Assembly (NCBI GenBank): GCA_902167325.1
Contig: LR632930.1
Span: 868,001 to 932,000 of the forward strand
DNA: 64,000 bases
DNA from: Chitinophaga pinensis
GTDB taxonomy: Bacteria; Bacteroidota; Bacteroidia; Chitinophagales; Chitinophagaceae
Direction of reading: 5' to 3'
Positions within the stretch are counted from its first letter, which is position 1. Each line of letters starts with the position of its first letter. The notes below the pieces were generated by a model. That model had not been told where the DNA came from. It worked only from the letters and a program-made list of their open reading frames with translations, and made no database searches. Both the position numbers and the translations under genes were made by a program. This document shows positions 34,826 through 42,878 of the stretch, piece after piece.

Positions 34826-37819
34826 ATGAGAAAAATGCTACTACTGGCAGTGTGGCTGCTTTGTCTTTCTGAGGCAATTGCGCAATCACGCACAATCAGG
34901 GGAAAAGTTACGGACGCGACAGACAATGCTCCACTCCCCGGAGTAACTGTCGCCATTAAGGGTACGGGTAACGGTACCATCACCAATGCAGAAGGACAGT
35001 TTTCATTGGAAGTACCGGCAACCATCCGGGCATTGAACTTTTCTTTTGTGGGGTATACTCCCCAGGAAAACACCATTCCGGCTTCATCTATCCTGAACGT
35101 ACAATTGTCGCCCGACAATAAGGTACTGAATGAATTCATCGTATCCGGCTATCAGGTGCAGCGCAAAGGCAATGGCACCGGGGCGGTTAGTTCTGTAGGT
35201 AAGAAGGATATCGAGAACCGGCCGGTTCAGAGCTTCGACCGTGCTATGCAGGGTAAGATGGCAGGGGTGCAGGTAATTGCCAGCAATGGTATGCCAGGCG
35301 GTGCCATTTCAGTGCGCGTTCGGGGTGTGGGTTCCATTACCGGCGGGCTTGATCCGCTGTATATCGTAGACGGTATCCAGATCAACTCCGGAGACCAGAC
35401 CCGTAACTTCCCGACTTCCAATGCATTGGCGGGCATCAATCCGGATGATATAGAATCCATCCAGGTGTTGAAAGATCCTGCAAGTGCATCTATCTACGGT
35501 GCCCAGGCAGCTAACGGCGTGGTGCTGGTTACCACCAAGAAAGGTAAAGCGGGTAAGACTAAAATAGGCGTAGGTGCATACTCCGGTTTCACCAGCATGC
35601 TGAAGAAAGTACCCGTTCTGAGTACGGTGCAGGTAGCCCAGCTGGGCTGGGAATCATTATATCATTCCTACAATGGTCCGGAGGCCGATAAAAGAGCGTA
35701 TGCCGACAGAGAAATGCTGAGCAGGCTGGCGACGAATAAGTACGACAGTTTGCCCAATACCGATTGGCAGGATGAACTGTTCCGCACAGGCAAGATCCAG
35801 AACTATGAACTGAATCTTTCCGGCGGTAATGACAAAACGAACTTCTACCTCTCCGGCTCCCTGAACAAGTTCCAGGGTCAGGTGGTGAACAGCGACTTTA
35901 CGAGGGGTACCTTTAAATTCAACCTCGACCATAAAGCAAACAGCAAGCTGCAACTGACCAACGGGCTGCTGATTTCCGTATATCAACAAAATGGTGTTGC
36001 CAGTGCAGGATCTTTTGACAACCCTAACCGCGGCGGGATATTGATATGGCCGGGATCATCTCCCTATAATGAAGATGGTAGTTACCGGGAGCGTCTATTC
36101 GGCAGCTATTACATCAACCCCCTTCAGGTAGGCAGTCAAAACATATACAGGGCACGTAACATGAAGATGATCGGCAACCTGGGTGCCATTTATCAGCTGA
36201 GTAATGATTTCATCTACAGAGGAACACTGAGTGCGGAATACACTACTATCAAAGAGAATGATTTTGATGACCCGCGGAACACGACCGGTGAGCCGGTAGG
36301 CCGTGTGAACGTGTATGATACAGAAATCCTGAACTGGCAAACTAACCATACACTCAATTACAATAAGGAGATTGGAAGGCACAACATTTCTGCACTGATC
36401 GGCGGAGAGTTCAGATATAATGTACTGAAAGGAATTAATGCGAGCGGTACCGGTATCCCTAACTACCTCTTTACCACCCTCAGTGCTGTGGCCACCCCTA
36501 CGGGTGTGGGCGCAGGGTTTAACGACTGGAAAATGCTGAGCGGATTTGGACAGGCTACTTATACATATGCAGACCGTTATGTACTGTCCGGCACCCTTCG
36601 CCGCGACGGCTCTTCCCGCTTCGGGGCTAACAACCGATATGGTATGTTCCCATCCGTATCCTTTATGTGGCGTGCCACACAGGAGCGCTTCCTGCGTAAC
36701 AGCCAGGTGGTGAACGATCTGAAGCTGCGTGTTTCTTATGGCATAACAGGTAATAGTCTTATCGGTAACTATGCCAGCCGCGCCCTCTTCGGCCTGTCCG
36801 GAACCTACGAAGGCCTGCCGGGTGCTGCGCCTACCCAGCTGGCCGTATCGAACCTGACATGGGAATCAAACAAAAGCTTCAACTTCGGGGCAGATCTGAG
36901 CCTGCTGAACGACCGTATCAATATCGTGGCGGATTACTTCATCGCTAACCGTACCAACCTCCTGCTCAATAAGCCACTGCCCAATACATCCGGTTTTGCT
37001 ACGGTACTGCAGAACGTAGGGTCTCTGAAAAACAGCGGGCTTGAACTGGAACTTCGGACGATCAATATCAACGGTGAATTTGTTTGGCAGACCCGTTTCA
37101 ACCACACCTTCTTAAAGAACAGGGTAACCAAACTGCTCGACGGGCAAGACCGTATCGGTACCTCCACCGTAATCGGAAAGCCCATCAACTCCATCTTCAC
37201 CTACCGCTTTGCCGGTGTGAATGCAGGAGATGGCCGCCCCATGTGGTATGATACCCTTGGAAATATTACCTACAACACTGCTGCCCGCGACCGTGTTTAC
37301 CTCAGCGGCACACTGGATCCGGATTACTATGGAGGGATCACCAACGAGTTTTCTTACAGGAACTTTTCACTGAACGTTTTCCTGCAGTACTCCGGCGGCA
37401 ACTACATCTATAACCAGGACAAACAATTTGCTTCGCGCTCCGGCGGAACCATCGACCGTAACCAACTGGCCACTGAATGGGCACGGTGGACGAAACCGGG
37501 AGATGTTACATCTGTTCCCAAACCATTCTACCCCGGAGCCATTACCGGCACCGGATCTGGCTATAGTACATCGGATAAGTTTTTTGAGAAGGGAGACTAT
37601 ATGCGTATCAAAGAGCTGACCCTCGCATATACCCTTCCAAAGAAAACGGCCGCGAGAATGGGAATGAGTTCTGCACGGATCTATGGAACTGCGATGAACC
37701 TTTACACCTGGTCTAATTACTTCGGTTACGACCCCGAGCTGATTAACGGTACTACGGGTGACTTTGGGGTATACCCGCAAAGCAAGCAAGTGATTTTCGG
37801 CCTCCAGGTAACTTTCTAA
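34826..37819 (+). CDS. SusC/RagA family TonB-dependent outer-membrane transporter
   Basis: A 997-residue outer-membrane importer. After a signal peptide (ending SEAIAQ) comes a carboxypeptidase-regulatory-like domain at about 23-105 (IRGKVTDATDNAPLPGVTV), then a plug domain with PLYIVDGIQI and SIYGAQAANGVVLVTTKKG, and a C-terminal 22-strand barrel. The N-terminus lacks an anti-sigma-interacting extension, so it is not of the sigma-signalling kind. It pairs with the SusD-like lipoprotein 11 bases downstream to capture an oligosaccharide or other glycoside. Confidence 0.95.
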   Translation: MRKMLLLAVWLLCLSEAIAQSRTIRGKVTDATDNAPLPGVTVAIKGTGNGTITNAEGQFSLEVPATIRALNFSFVGYTPQENTIPASSILNVQLSPDNKVLNEFIVSGYQVQRKGNGTGAVSSVGKKDIENRPVQSFDRAMQGKMAGVQVIASNGMPGGAISVRVRGVGSITGGLDPLYIVDGIQINSGDQTRNFPTSNALAGINPDDIESIQVLKDPASASIYGAQAANGVVLVTTKKGKAGKTKIGVGAYSGFTSMLKKVPVLSTVQVAQLGWESLYHSYNGPEADKRAYADREMLSRLATNKYDSLPNTDWQDELFRTGKIQNYELNLSGGNDKTNFYLSGSLNKFQGQVVNSDFTRGTFKFNLDHKANSKLQLTNGLLISVYQQNGVASAGSFDNPNRGGILIWPGSSPYNEDGSYRERLFGSYYINPLQVGSQNIYRARNMKMIGNLGAIYQLSNDFIYRGTLSAEYTTIKENDFDDPRNTTGEPVGRVNVYDTEILNWQTNHTLNYNKEIGRHNISALIGGEFRYNVLKGINASGTGIPNYLFTTLSAVATPTGVGAGFNDWKMLSGFGQATYTYADRYVLSGTLRRDGSSRFGANNRYGMFPSVSFMWRATQERFLRNSQVVNDLKLRVSYGITGNSLIGNYASRALFGLSGTYEGLPGAAPTQLAVSNLTWESNKSFNFGADLSLLNDRINIVADYFIANRTNLLLNKPLPNTSGFATVLQNVGSLKNSGLELELRTININGEFVWQTRFNHTFLKNRVTKLLDGQDRIGTSTVIGKPINSIFTYRFAGVNAGDGRPMWYDTLGNITYNTAARDRVYLSGTLDPDYYGGITNEFSYRNFSLNVFLQYSGGNYIYNQDKQFASRSGGTIDRNQLATEWARWTKPGDVTSVPKPFYPGAITGTGSGYSTSDKFFEKGDYMRIKELTLAYTLPKKTAARMGMSSARIYGTAMNLYTWSNYFGYDPELINGTTGDFGVYPQSKQVIFGLQVTF

Positions 37820-37830
37820 AACAGCACAAC

Positions 37831-39273
37831 ATGAAAAAAACATTCTTATATATCCTGATAGCCGGCATCGGCATTTTATCGGTTTCCTGCGAAAAGTTAC
37901 TGGAAACGAAGCCTCGCGAAGCGGTGAATCTGGACGACGCTACCAAAAGCAAAGACGCTTTTATTTCCACGCTTGTTTCTATCTACAACAACATGCGGGT
38001 ATCCAGCTACTACGGACGCGATTTCATTTTGCAGTCTGAGTTGCTGGGAGATAATGCGGATGTTGCCGCCACCAACTCCAACCGTTTGGTGGGAGAATCC
38101 AGAAACACACGCGGCTCGCACTTTGTGCTGTGGACAACCTGTTACCAGAATATTTTCCGTTGTAATTACATCTTCAAGTTCATTGATGGTGTTCCCGGTA
38201 TTTCTTTTTCGGAGAGTGAACAGATCAAAGGTGAGTCTTACTTCCTGCGTGCTTTGAATCACTTCGACCTGGTGCGTGCCTATGCGCGTCCTCCTTTGTA
38301 TATGCACGATTTTGAGCTGGGTGTGCCTATTGTACTGGAAGCTAATATCGATGCCAACGATCCCTCTTTCCCGGGGTTTCCTGAACGGGCAAAAGTGGCT
38401 GATGTATATGCACAGATCGTAAAAGACCTTGATTCTGCTGCTAATAAACTGAGCCGTGCTGAGAGTGGAGCCGGTGTGGTAGGGCCTTTCCGGGCCAGCA
38501 GTTTGGCTGCCATTGCCCTCAAGAGCCGGGTGCTCCTTTATCAGGGAGACTGGGCCGGAGCTGAAGCCGCCGCTACTGCAGCACTCGGTAAGCTGCCATT
38601 CAATACCCCATCCGTACGCATCAATTTTGTGACAGACAGTGCTACCTATGTAAGCAAGTGGGGAAACCTTCACCCGGAAATTATTTTCGGTACCCGATTT
38701 GAAACGTATGAAGCACTCGGTACTAACTCTATCCAGTACCTCGCCTATGTTTCTCCCGTACACAATGGTTATGGTGATGTAATTGCGCGGACAGAGTTGT
38801 TGAATGCTTATTATCCTCAGGATATTCGCCGTAACCCGTTGTTAATCGCCGGAACTAAAGGAGGACAGGCTGTTAACTGGACGCAGAAGTGGCCCGGTGC
38901 CCGGGCTTACCGTGGTGGGGACGACATTATGTACATCCGCGTTTCGGAACTCTACCTCAACCGTGCCGAAGCACGTGCGCGTATTAACGGAAAAGATCCA
39001 AATGCACTGGCAGACCTCAACGTTATCCACACCCGCGCCATGTTACCTGCGCTCGCCAACCTTGAAGATAATGACCTTATACAGGCCATCCTCCGGGAAA
39101 GGCGCATTGAACTTGCTTTCGAAGGGCACAGGTTGTTCGACCTCCTGCGCACCGGTCAGCAAATTATTAAAGGGGTGACTACGATCGATAATAACGATTT
39201 CAAACTTGTAGCACCGCTTCCCCTCGCTGAGCTGGACGTAAACAAGAAACTTGTACAGAACCCCTTGTATTAA
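37831..39273 (+). CDS. SusD/RagB family nutrient-binding outer-membrane lipoprotein
   Basis: A 480-residue surface lipoprotein (lipobox ILSVSC) with the RagB/SusD pattern: an N-terminal TPR-like part (KSKDAFISTLVSIYNNMR, ESYFLRALNHFDLVRAYA) and the C-terminal RVSELYLNRAEARARI and ILRERRIELAFEGHRLFDLLR signatures. It acts as the lid and binding protein of the SusC channel encoded upstream. The substrate is not evident because no glycoside hydrolase lies beside the pair. Confidence 0.95.
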   Translation: MKKTFLYILIAGIGILSVSCEKLLETKPREAVNLDDATKSKDAFISTLVSIYNNMRVSSYYGRDFILQSELLGDNADVAATNSNRLVGESRNTRGSHFVLWTTCYQNIFRCNYIFKFIDGVPGISFSESEQIKGESYFLRALNHFDLVRAYARPPLYMHDFELGVPIVLEANIDANDPSFPGFPERAKVADVYAQIVKDLDSAANKLSRAESGAGVVGPFRASSLAAIALKSRVLLYQGDWAGAEAAATAALGKLPFNTPSVRINFVTDSATYVSKWGNLHPEIIFGTRFETYEALGTNSIQYLAYVSPVHNGYGDVIARTELLNAYYPQDIRRNPLLIAGTKGGQAVNWTQKWPGARAYRGGDDIMYIRVSELYLNRAEARARINGKDPNALADLNVIHTRAMLPALANLEDNDLIQAILRERRIELAFEGHRLFDLLRTGQQIIKGVTTIDNNDFKLVAPLPLAELDVNKKLVQNPLY

Positions 39274-39296
39274 CAGACCAAGCAAAAAAACGAAAC

Positions 39297-40097
39297 ATGA
39301 AAAGACTACAATACACTGGCGGTATCCTGGCCATCATGCTCTGCTTCACTGCCTGTAAAAAAGACAATCAGTTTATTTACAGCGGTCCTGCACTGGCAGA
39401 GTTTTCCAATCCGCCATCGAACGTCAATACAAAAACAATTTATACGGCAAATGTGGCTGTACGCGACAGCGGGCTGCTGCAACTGATATCCGCACACGTT
39501 TCCGGAGAAACGAAAATGACCTGGGATACCACCGGGTTAAAGAATACAGCGAAAGCGCCAACACATATCGAATTCGAAGGCGCATTCGGACAGTTGAGTA
39601 TTCCACCAAACAGCAGTCACCACCGGTTTTACTTTTCGGTGAAGCCGGCAGCTGCAGGTAAATCTTTCGCGATGGAACTGAACGGTGGTGATGCGAAACC
39701 AAATGAAAACACCAAGAAAATGACGTTCAATTTCACGGCTGCAGGGATGGATTTCAATCCTACCTCCCGCACCTTCCGGCCGGCGGTGGAAGCAAATGAT
39801 ACGATCAGGATTGCCATTACTCAGGCGGCAGCGCGGTTCCCTGTAGCATTAACGGTTCAGTATAAAGTCAATGACTCCACGGCTACGCAGCCTAACCAGG
39901 CGGTGGAAGGTGTGGACTATGAGTTTATAACGCCTAAAGGTGAAGTGCAGATTGCACCGAAGGCTGGATCAGGTTATTTCGTGATCCGTTGGAAGCCAAC
40001 GGCTACTATCAAGAAGATATGGCTGTCGCTGGTGCCTGCAACGGGCTTGAATATGAACGCCAGAACATTTGTATATACTGTGAATGCTCCTTTGTAA
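39297..40097 (+). CDS. SusD-linked lipoprotein with beta-sandwich domains (DUF4843-like)
   Basis: A 266-residue lipoprotein (LCFTAC lipobox) 23 bases after the susD-like gene. The sequence looks all-beta and includes KMTFNFTAAGMDFNPTSRTF and GEVQIAPKAGSGYFVIRWKP. Position and size are those of a SusE-type accessory surface protein; the DUF4843 label is my best family guess, not certain. It probably helps bind the imported glycan. A terminator follows, ending the three-gene operon. Confidence 0.7.
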   Translation: MKRLQYTGGILAIMLCFTACKKDNQFIYSGPALAEFSNPPSNVNTKTIYTANVAVRDSGLLQLISAHVSGETKMTWDTTGLKNTAKAPTHIEFEGAFGQLSIPPNSSHHRFYFSVKPAAAGKSFAMELNGGDAKPNENTKKMTFNFTAAGMDFNPTSRTFRPAVEANDTIRIAITQAAARFPVALTVQYKVNDSTATQPNQAVEGVDYEFITPKGEVQIAPKAGSGYFVIRWKPTATIKKIWLSLVPATGLNMNARTFVYTVNAPL

Positions 40098-40118
40098 TAA
40101 AGGTTAGAAGAATCGGGA

Positions 40119-40149
40119 AAGCCTGGCGCCTGCGCCGGGCTTTTCTTTT
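40119..40149 (+). terminator. Terminator of the susCD operon
   Basis: GCCTGGCG (121-128) pairs with CGCCGGGC (133-140), one G-T pair, loop CCTG, then TTTTCTTTT. Confidence 0.85.
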
Positions 40150-40336
40150 ACCTGAAATGTGGAAAGGTGCGATTGGTATAGATGGAAGGGATGCAGCGTG
40201 TGTAATAGAAGGCCTGGGTCCATGCTGAAGAAGTGTAATGGGGATGAACCCGCCTCCGTTATGGGGAATGTATGCGGCGTGGATGGGGTTAGCAGGTCTT
40301 AAACCTGAAGACAGGCAGTGGTAGTTCCAAAATTGC

Positions 40337-40656
40337 CAGGGTGTAAACATGGGGTACAAGGTTGTTAACAGGAAAATTCCACAGGGTTAAAGAGGAGATT
40401 GAATACATGAAACGGGGAGATTGGATGCATGTTATGAGTAGATTAGAAGTAGTTATTGAGGAGGTTGGAAGGGGTTAAATAGGAGATTAGCAGGAGGTAT
40501 TGAGCAGATTGAATGCAGGTATAGAGCAGATTAGAAGGTACTAAGTATTAGGTTGCCTGCCTGGAACATGGCGGAAAGGTACCAGAAGCATACCAGTAAC
40601 ATTGGACTAAAGGTGGACTTGATGCGGATTTGATGTGCATTTGATCTGTAGCTGAG
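40337..40656 (+). repeat. 11-bp-periodic minisatellite with 22-bp higher-order units
   Basis: From 40392 to 40545 seven units of exactly 22 bases follow one another: the word AGATT (once AGGTT) recurs at 40396, 40418, 40440, 40462, 40484, 40506 and 40528. Each 22-mer divides into two related 11-mers (for example GAGTAGATTAG / AAGTAGTTATT). To the left, CAGGGTGTAAA and CATGGGGTACA (40337, 40348) keep the 11-base step; to the right, TACCAG at 40580 and 40591, TGGAC at 40603 and 40614, and TTGAT at 40619, 40630 and 40641 are each spaced 11 bases. The plus strand is purine-rich. The rest of the 40150-40806 gap holds no gene I can support. Confidence 0.75.
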
Positions 40657-40806
40657 TTTTGGCAGATGGCGGGCATGTGCGTTGAAGATGGTGCGCCTCC
40701 AGCCCATGGCAATGGCTTACGGAGGAGGGTCCTGCCGGGTAGATTTGGGAGCTGTATGTTTTGAAAATGAATTACTTACAACAAAATATCCTCTTATGGC
40801 GGTGGG

Positions 40807-41571
40807 CTATTCCCGTGGGACGGGATCCTGACCGTTTTTAGTGGGAGCCGTATTGCGGGGAAGCTCCGATGGAAGGAGGAGCAACTTCTTACGGGGGCGC
40901 GATTTTGCAACCACTTTATCAGGTACCTGATCTTCGATCACGGCAATGATATCCGCCGCATTGTACTGCCGGTTGTAGGAAATGCCGTCTTTGAGGAAGG
41001 TTCTTACCTGCAGGGTTACGATAAGGGTGCCTTTTCCCGGTACGTCAACCGACAGGTCCGCTCCTGTAAATGGCTGCTCCAGGTCGATGTGCACCACATC
41101 TGCGTCCATACCCGTAACGGTGCGGGTGGTGAAGTCGATCCGGGTGGCAATGAGTTTTATCTCCATCCTGACAGCATCGCCATAACCAAGCAATTTCTGT
41201 GCTTTGATATGCAGCTTCCCTTCCTTGGTGAGAAGCGGCAGCTGGCCGAAGAACTTTTCGATACCGGCGTGCCTGTTGAACCGGAAGCCCTTCAGGCCGG
41301 CATGGTTATTTCTGCCCGCGGTTACGATGGTACTGTTCATCCGGTTTACGACCTCTCCATCGCAGAAGATGTCGATATCAGGCGCAACTGCATTGCGGAT
41401 AAAGGCGCCTTTGCGGCTGGCTGCGCCAAACCATTTCGCGGCACGGCGGGTATTATCCGTTTGCCGGACTAATTCCGGCATGGAGCGGAGGCAGTGCTTG
41501 CCGTTCCGCTTGTAGGCGATAACGTTGCCTACCCGGCCGCTAAAAGTGATAGCTGAAGTGATGATTCCCAT
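40807..41571 (-). CDS. Hypothetical protein, DUF6266-like
   Basis: A 254-residue protein with no signal peptide. Its start, MGIITSAITFSGRVGNVIAY followed by KRNGKHCLRSMPE, resembles the G-xxG-FSGKVGxVVxY-xxxG-xxVRSxP opening of DUF6266 and related Chitinophaga-type orphan families, in which the remainder is a variable beta-rich region. The C-terminus is basic (SRPRKKLLLL). Function unknown. It lies alone between the satellite repeat and a gene-free stretch, transcribed leftward; such families are often multicopy and variable between strains. Confidence 0.65.
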   Translation of the reverse strand: MGIITSAITFSGRVGNVIAYKRNGKHCLRSMPELVRQTDNTRRAAKWFGAASRKGAFIRNAVAPDIDIFCDGEVVNRMNSTIVTAGRNNHAGLKGFRFNRHAGIEKFFGQLPLLTKEGKLHIKAQKLLGYGDAVRMEIKLIATRIDFTTRTVTGMDADVVHIDLEQPFTGADLSVDVPGKGTLIVTLQVRTFLKDGISYNRQYNAADIIAVIEDQVPDKVVAKSRPRKKLLLLPSELPRNTAPTKNGQDPVPRE

Positions 41572-41941
41572 AAGAGAACGATTTTGTTGTAAACTGAATA
41601 TACGTAAGATGCATTTGAGGGGTGGCAGGGGTGTATTGGAGGATATTTAAAGCCGCCGCGACCCAATTTCAGTTTGTGCAATGGCAATCGAAGTGAGTTT
41701 GAACAATTTCGAAGGCAGCTTCAATCAGGGTTAGAAGATTTCGAAAATTGCAGTATTCAATTTTCCAGTGTCGTTTTGAAGTATTGAAAACGGGGATCGT
41801 GTCTATAAACGGAGTATATTTTGGGAGCAGTGGGAACAGCCGTTTAATGTCCGGGAAAACCAACTTTTACTTTTCGCTCAGAACATCAAACTGAAACGAA
41901 AACAGCGCGTAGAATTAATGCTGTAGAGACAGCTGTAAATG
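41572..41941. other. Gene-free stretch, no feature recognised
   Basis: About 370 bases between the DUF6266-like gene and the tRNA terminator. A 64-residue minus-strand frame (41669-41863) has no supporting features. Short words such as AATTTCGAA and GATTTCGAAAATT recur, but no clear repeat or promoter was found. Confidence 0.5.
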
Positions 41942-41972
41942 AAAAAAGCCTTCGGAAATTCCGAAGGCTTTC
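41942..41972 (-). terminator. Terminator after tRNA-Phe
   Basis: Near-perfect hairpin, AAAGCCTTCGGAA (945-957) with TTCCGAAGGCTTT (959-971); the A-run at 941-947 gives the U-tract for leftward transcription. It starts five bases past the tRNA 3' end. Confidence 0.85.
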
Positions 41973-41976
41973 TCTG

Positions 41977-42049
41977 TGGTGTGGGCCGGGATCGAACCGG
42001 CGACACATGGATTTTCAGTCCATTGCTCTACCAACTGAGCTACCGCACC
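41977..42049 (-). tRNA. tRNA-Phe (anticodon GAA)
   Basis: A 73-base cloverleaf on the minus strand. The D arm is GCTCAGTTGGTAGAGC, the anticodon stem-loop ATGGA-CTGAAAA-TCCAT places GAA at the anticodon, and the T arm is GCCGG-TTCGATC-CCGGC. The acceptor arms are GGTGCGG and CCACACC, leaving a C-A opposition at the fifth pair. The CCA end is not encoded. Discriminator base is A. Confidence 0.93.
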
Positions 42050-42110
42050 AAGGCACCCCGTCTGTAAAGGGGAATGCAAAAGTAGGACAATTATTGAAAA
42101 CTCCAAAACA

Positions 42111-42878
42111 TTATTCAAAAATTTCTGCTTTTGCAGTAATACCATTCCATAATTTATTTCTCCACTCCAGCGCTTTCTCAGCATAGGCGGCACTTTCAGC
42201 CCATTTGCTTTCGTCGCTTCCACAAAGTTCATCCACCATTTTTTCTGCGAGTTTGCTGTGATGATCGCCGTCTACTTCGATATGACGCTCGAGGTAATAG
42301 ATGAAAATATCGAACTTCCCGGGGAACTGATCGTTGAGATCTTTCACCAGTGAATAGAACATATCAGGAATAAGATCTTCACGGCCAAAAGTAAACACGG
42401 CAGCCATGATGTGTGGTTTGCCGGTATTGATCACTTCGAAAGTGAATTCAAGAAATCCTTTCACAGATGGAGGGAACCCTTCAAGCAATGTGCTCAATGG
42501 TTTGCCGCTGCGGATTCCTTCCACCAGGTTTTTGATTCTTGAAGTATCTGCACCGGCCTGCTCCATCGCGAGGATGTACAGTTCGAAGTGACTGCAATGC
42601 ATGGTGCCGGTGGCATCTACATCGCTTTCTTCTCCGGTAACTATTTCGTTGATAAGGAATCTTGTTTCGGGAGACCCCACGGGCACCCATGGAGTGGATA
42701 CGCAGGTGAGGGCACCCTGTAATCCTTTCAGCAGGCTCATGAAATCCCATACGGCGAATACATGGTGTTCCATGAACTTCCGTACGTCTTCAATTGTCTG
42801 CAAATGCCTGTATAAAGGGTGATGTACGATCAGTGAACGTACGTCTCCGATTTGTTGTTTAACGTCTTTAATTCCCAT
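42111..42878 (-). CDS. DUF3050 family protein (heme-oxygenase-like fold)
   Basis: A 255-residue helical protein matching DUF3050 (PF11251): LIVHHPLYRHLQTIEDVRKF and MEHHVFAVWDFMSLLKGLQ at the N-terminus, then TMHCSHFELYILAMEQAGAD and YYLERHIEVDGDHHSKLAEK. The regularly placed His and Glu residues suggest a metal site like that of heme-oxygenase-like diiron oxidases, a class with many uncharacterised members; activity is inference. Its start overlaps the 3' end of recQ by 11 bases, so it is likely translated from the recQ message. Confidence 0.85.
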   Translation of the reverse strand: MGIKDVKQQIGDVRSLIVHHPLYRHLQTIEDVRKFMEHHVFAVWDFMSLLKGLQGALTCVSTPWVPVGSPETRFLINEIVTGEESDVDATGTMHCSHFELYILAMEQAGADTSRIKNLVEGIRSGKPLSTLLEGFPPSVKGFLEFTFEVINTGKPHIMAAVFTFGREDLIPDMFYSLVKDLNDQFPGKFDIFIYYLERHIEVDGDHHSKLAEKMVDELCGSDESKWAESAAYAEKALEWRNKLWNGITAKAEIFE

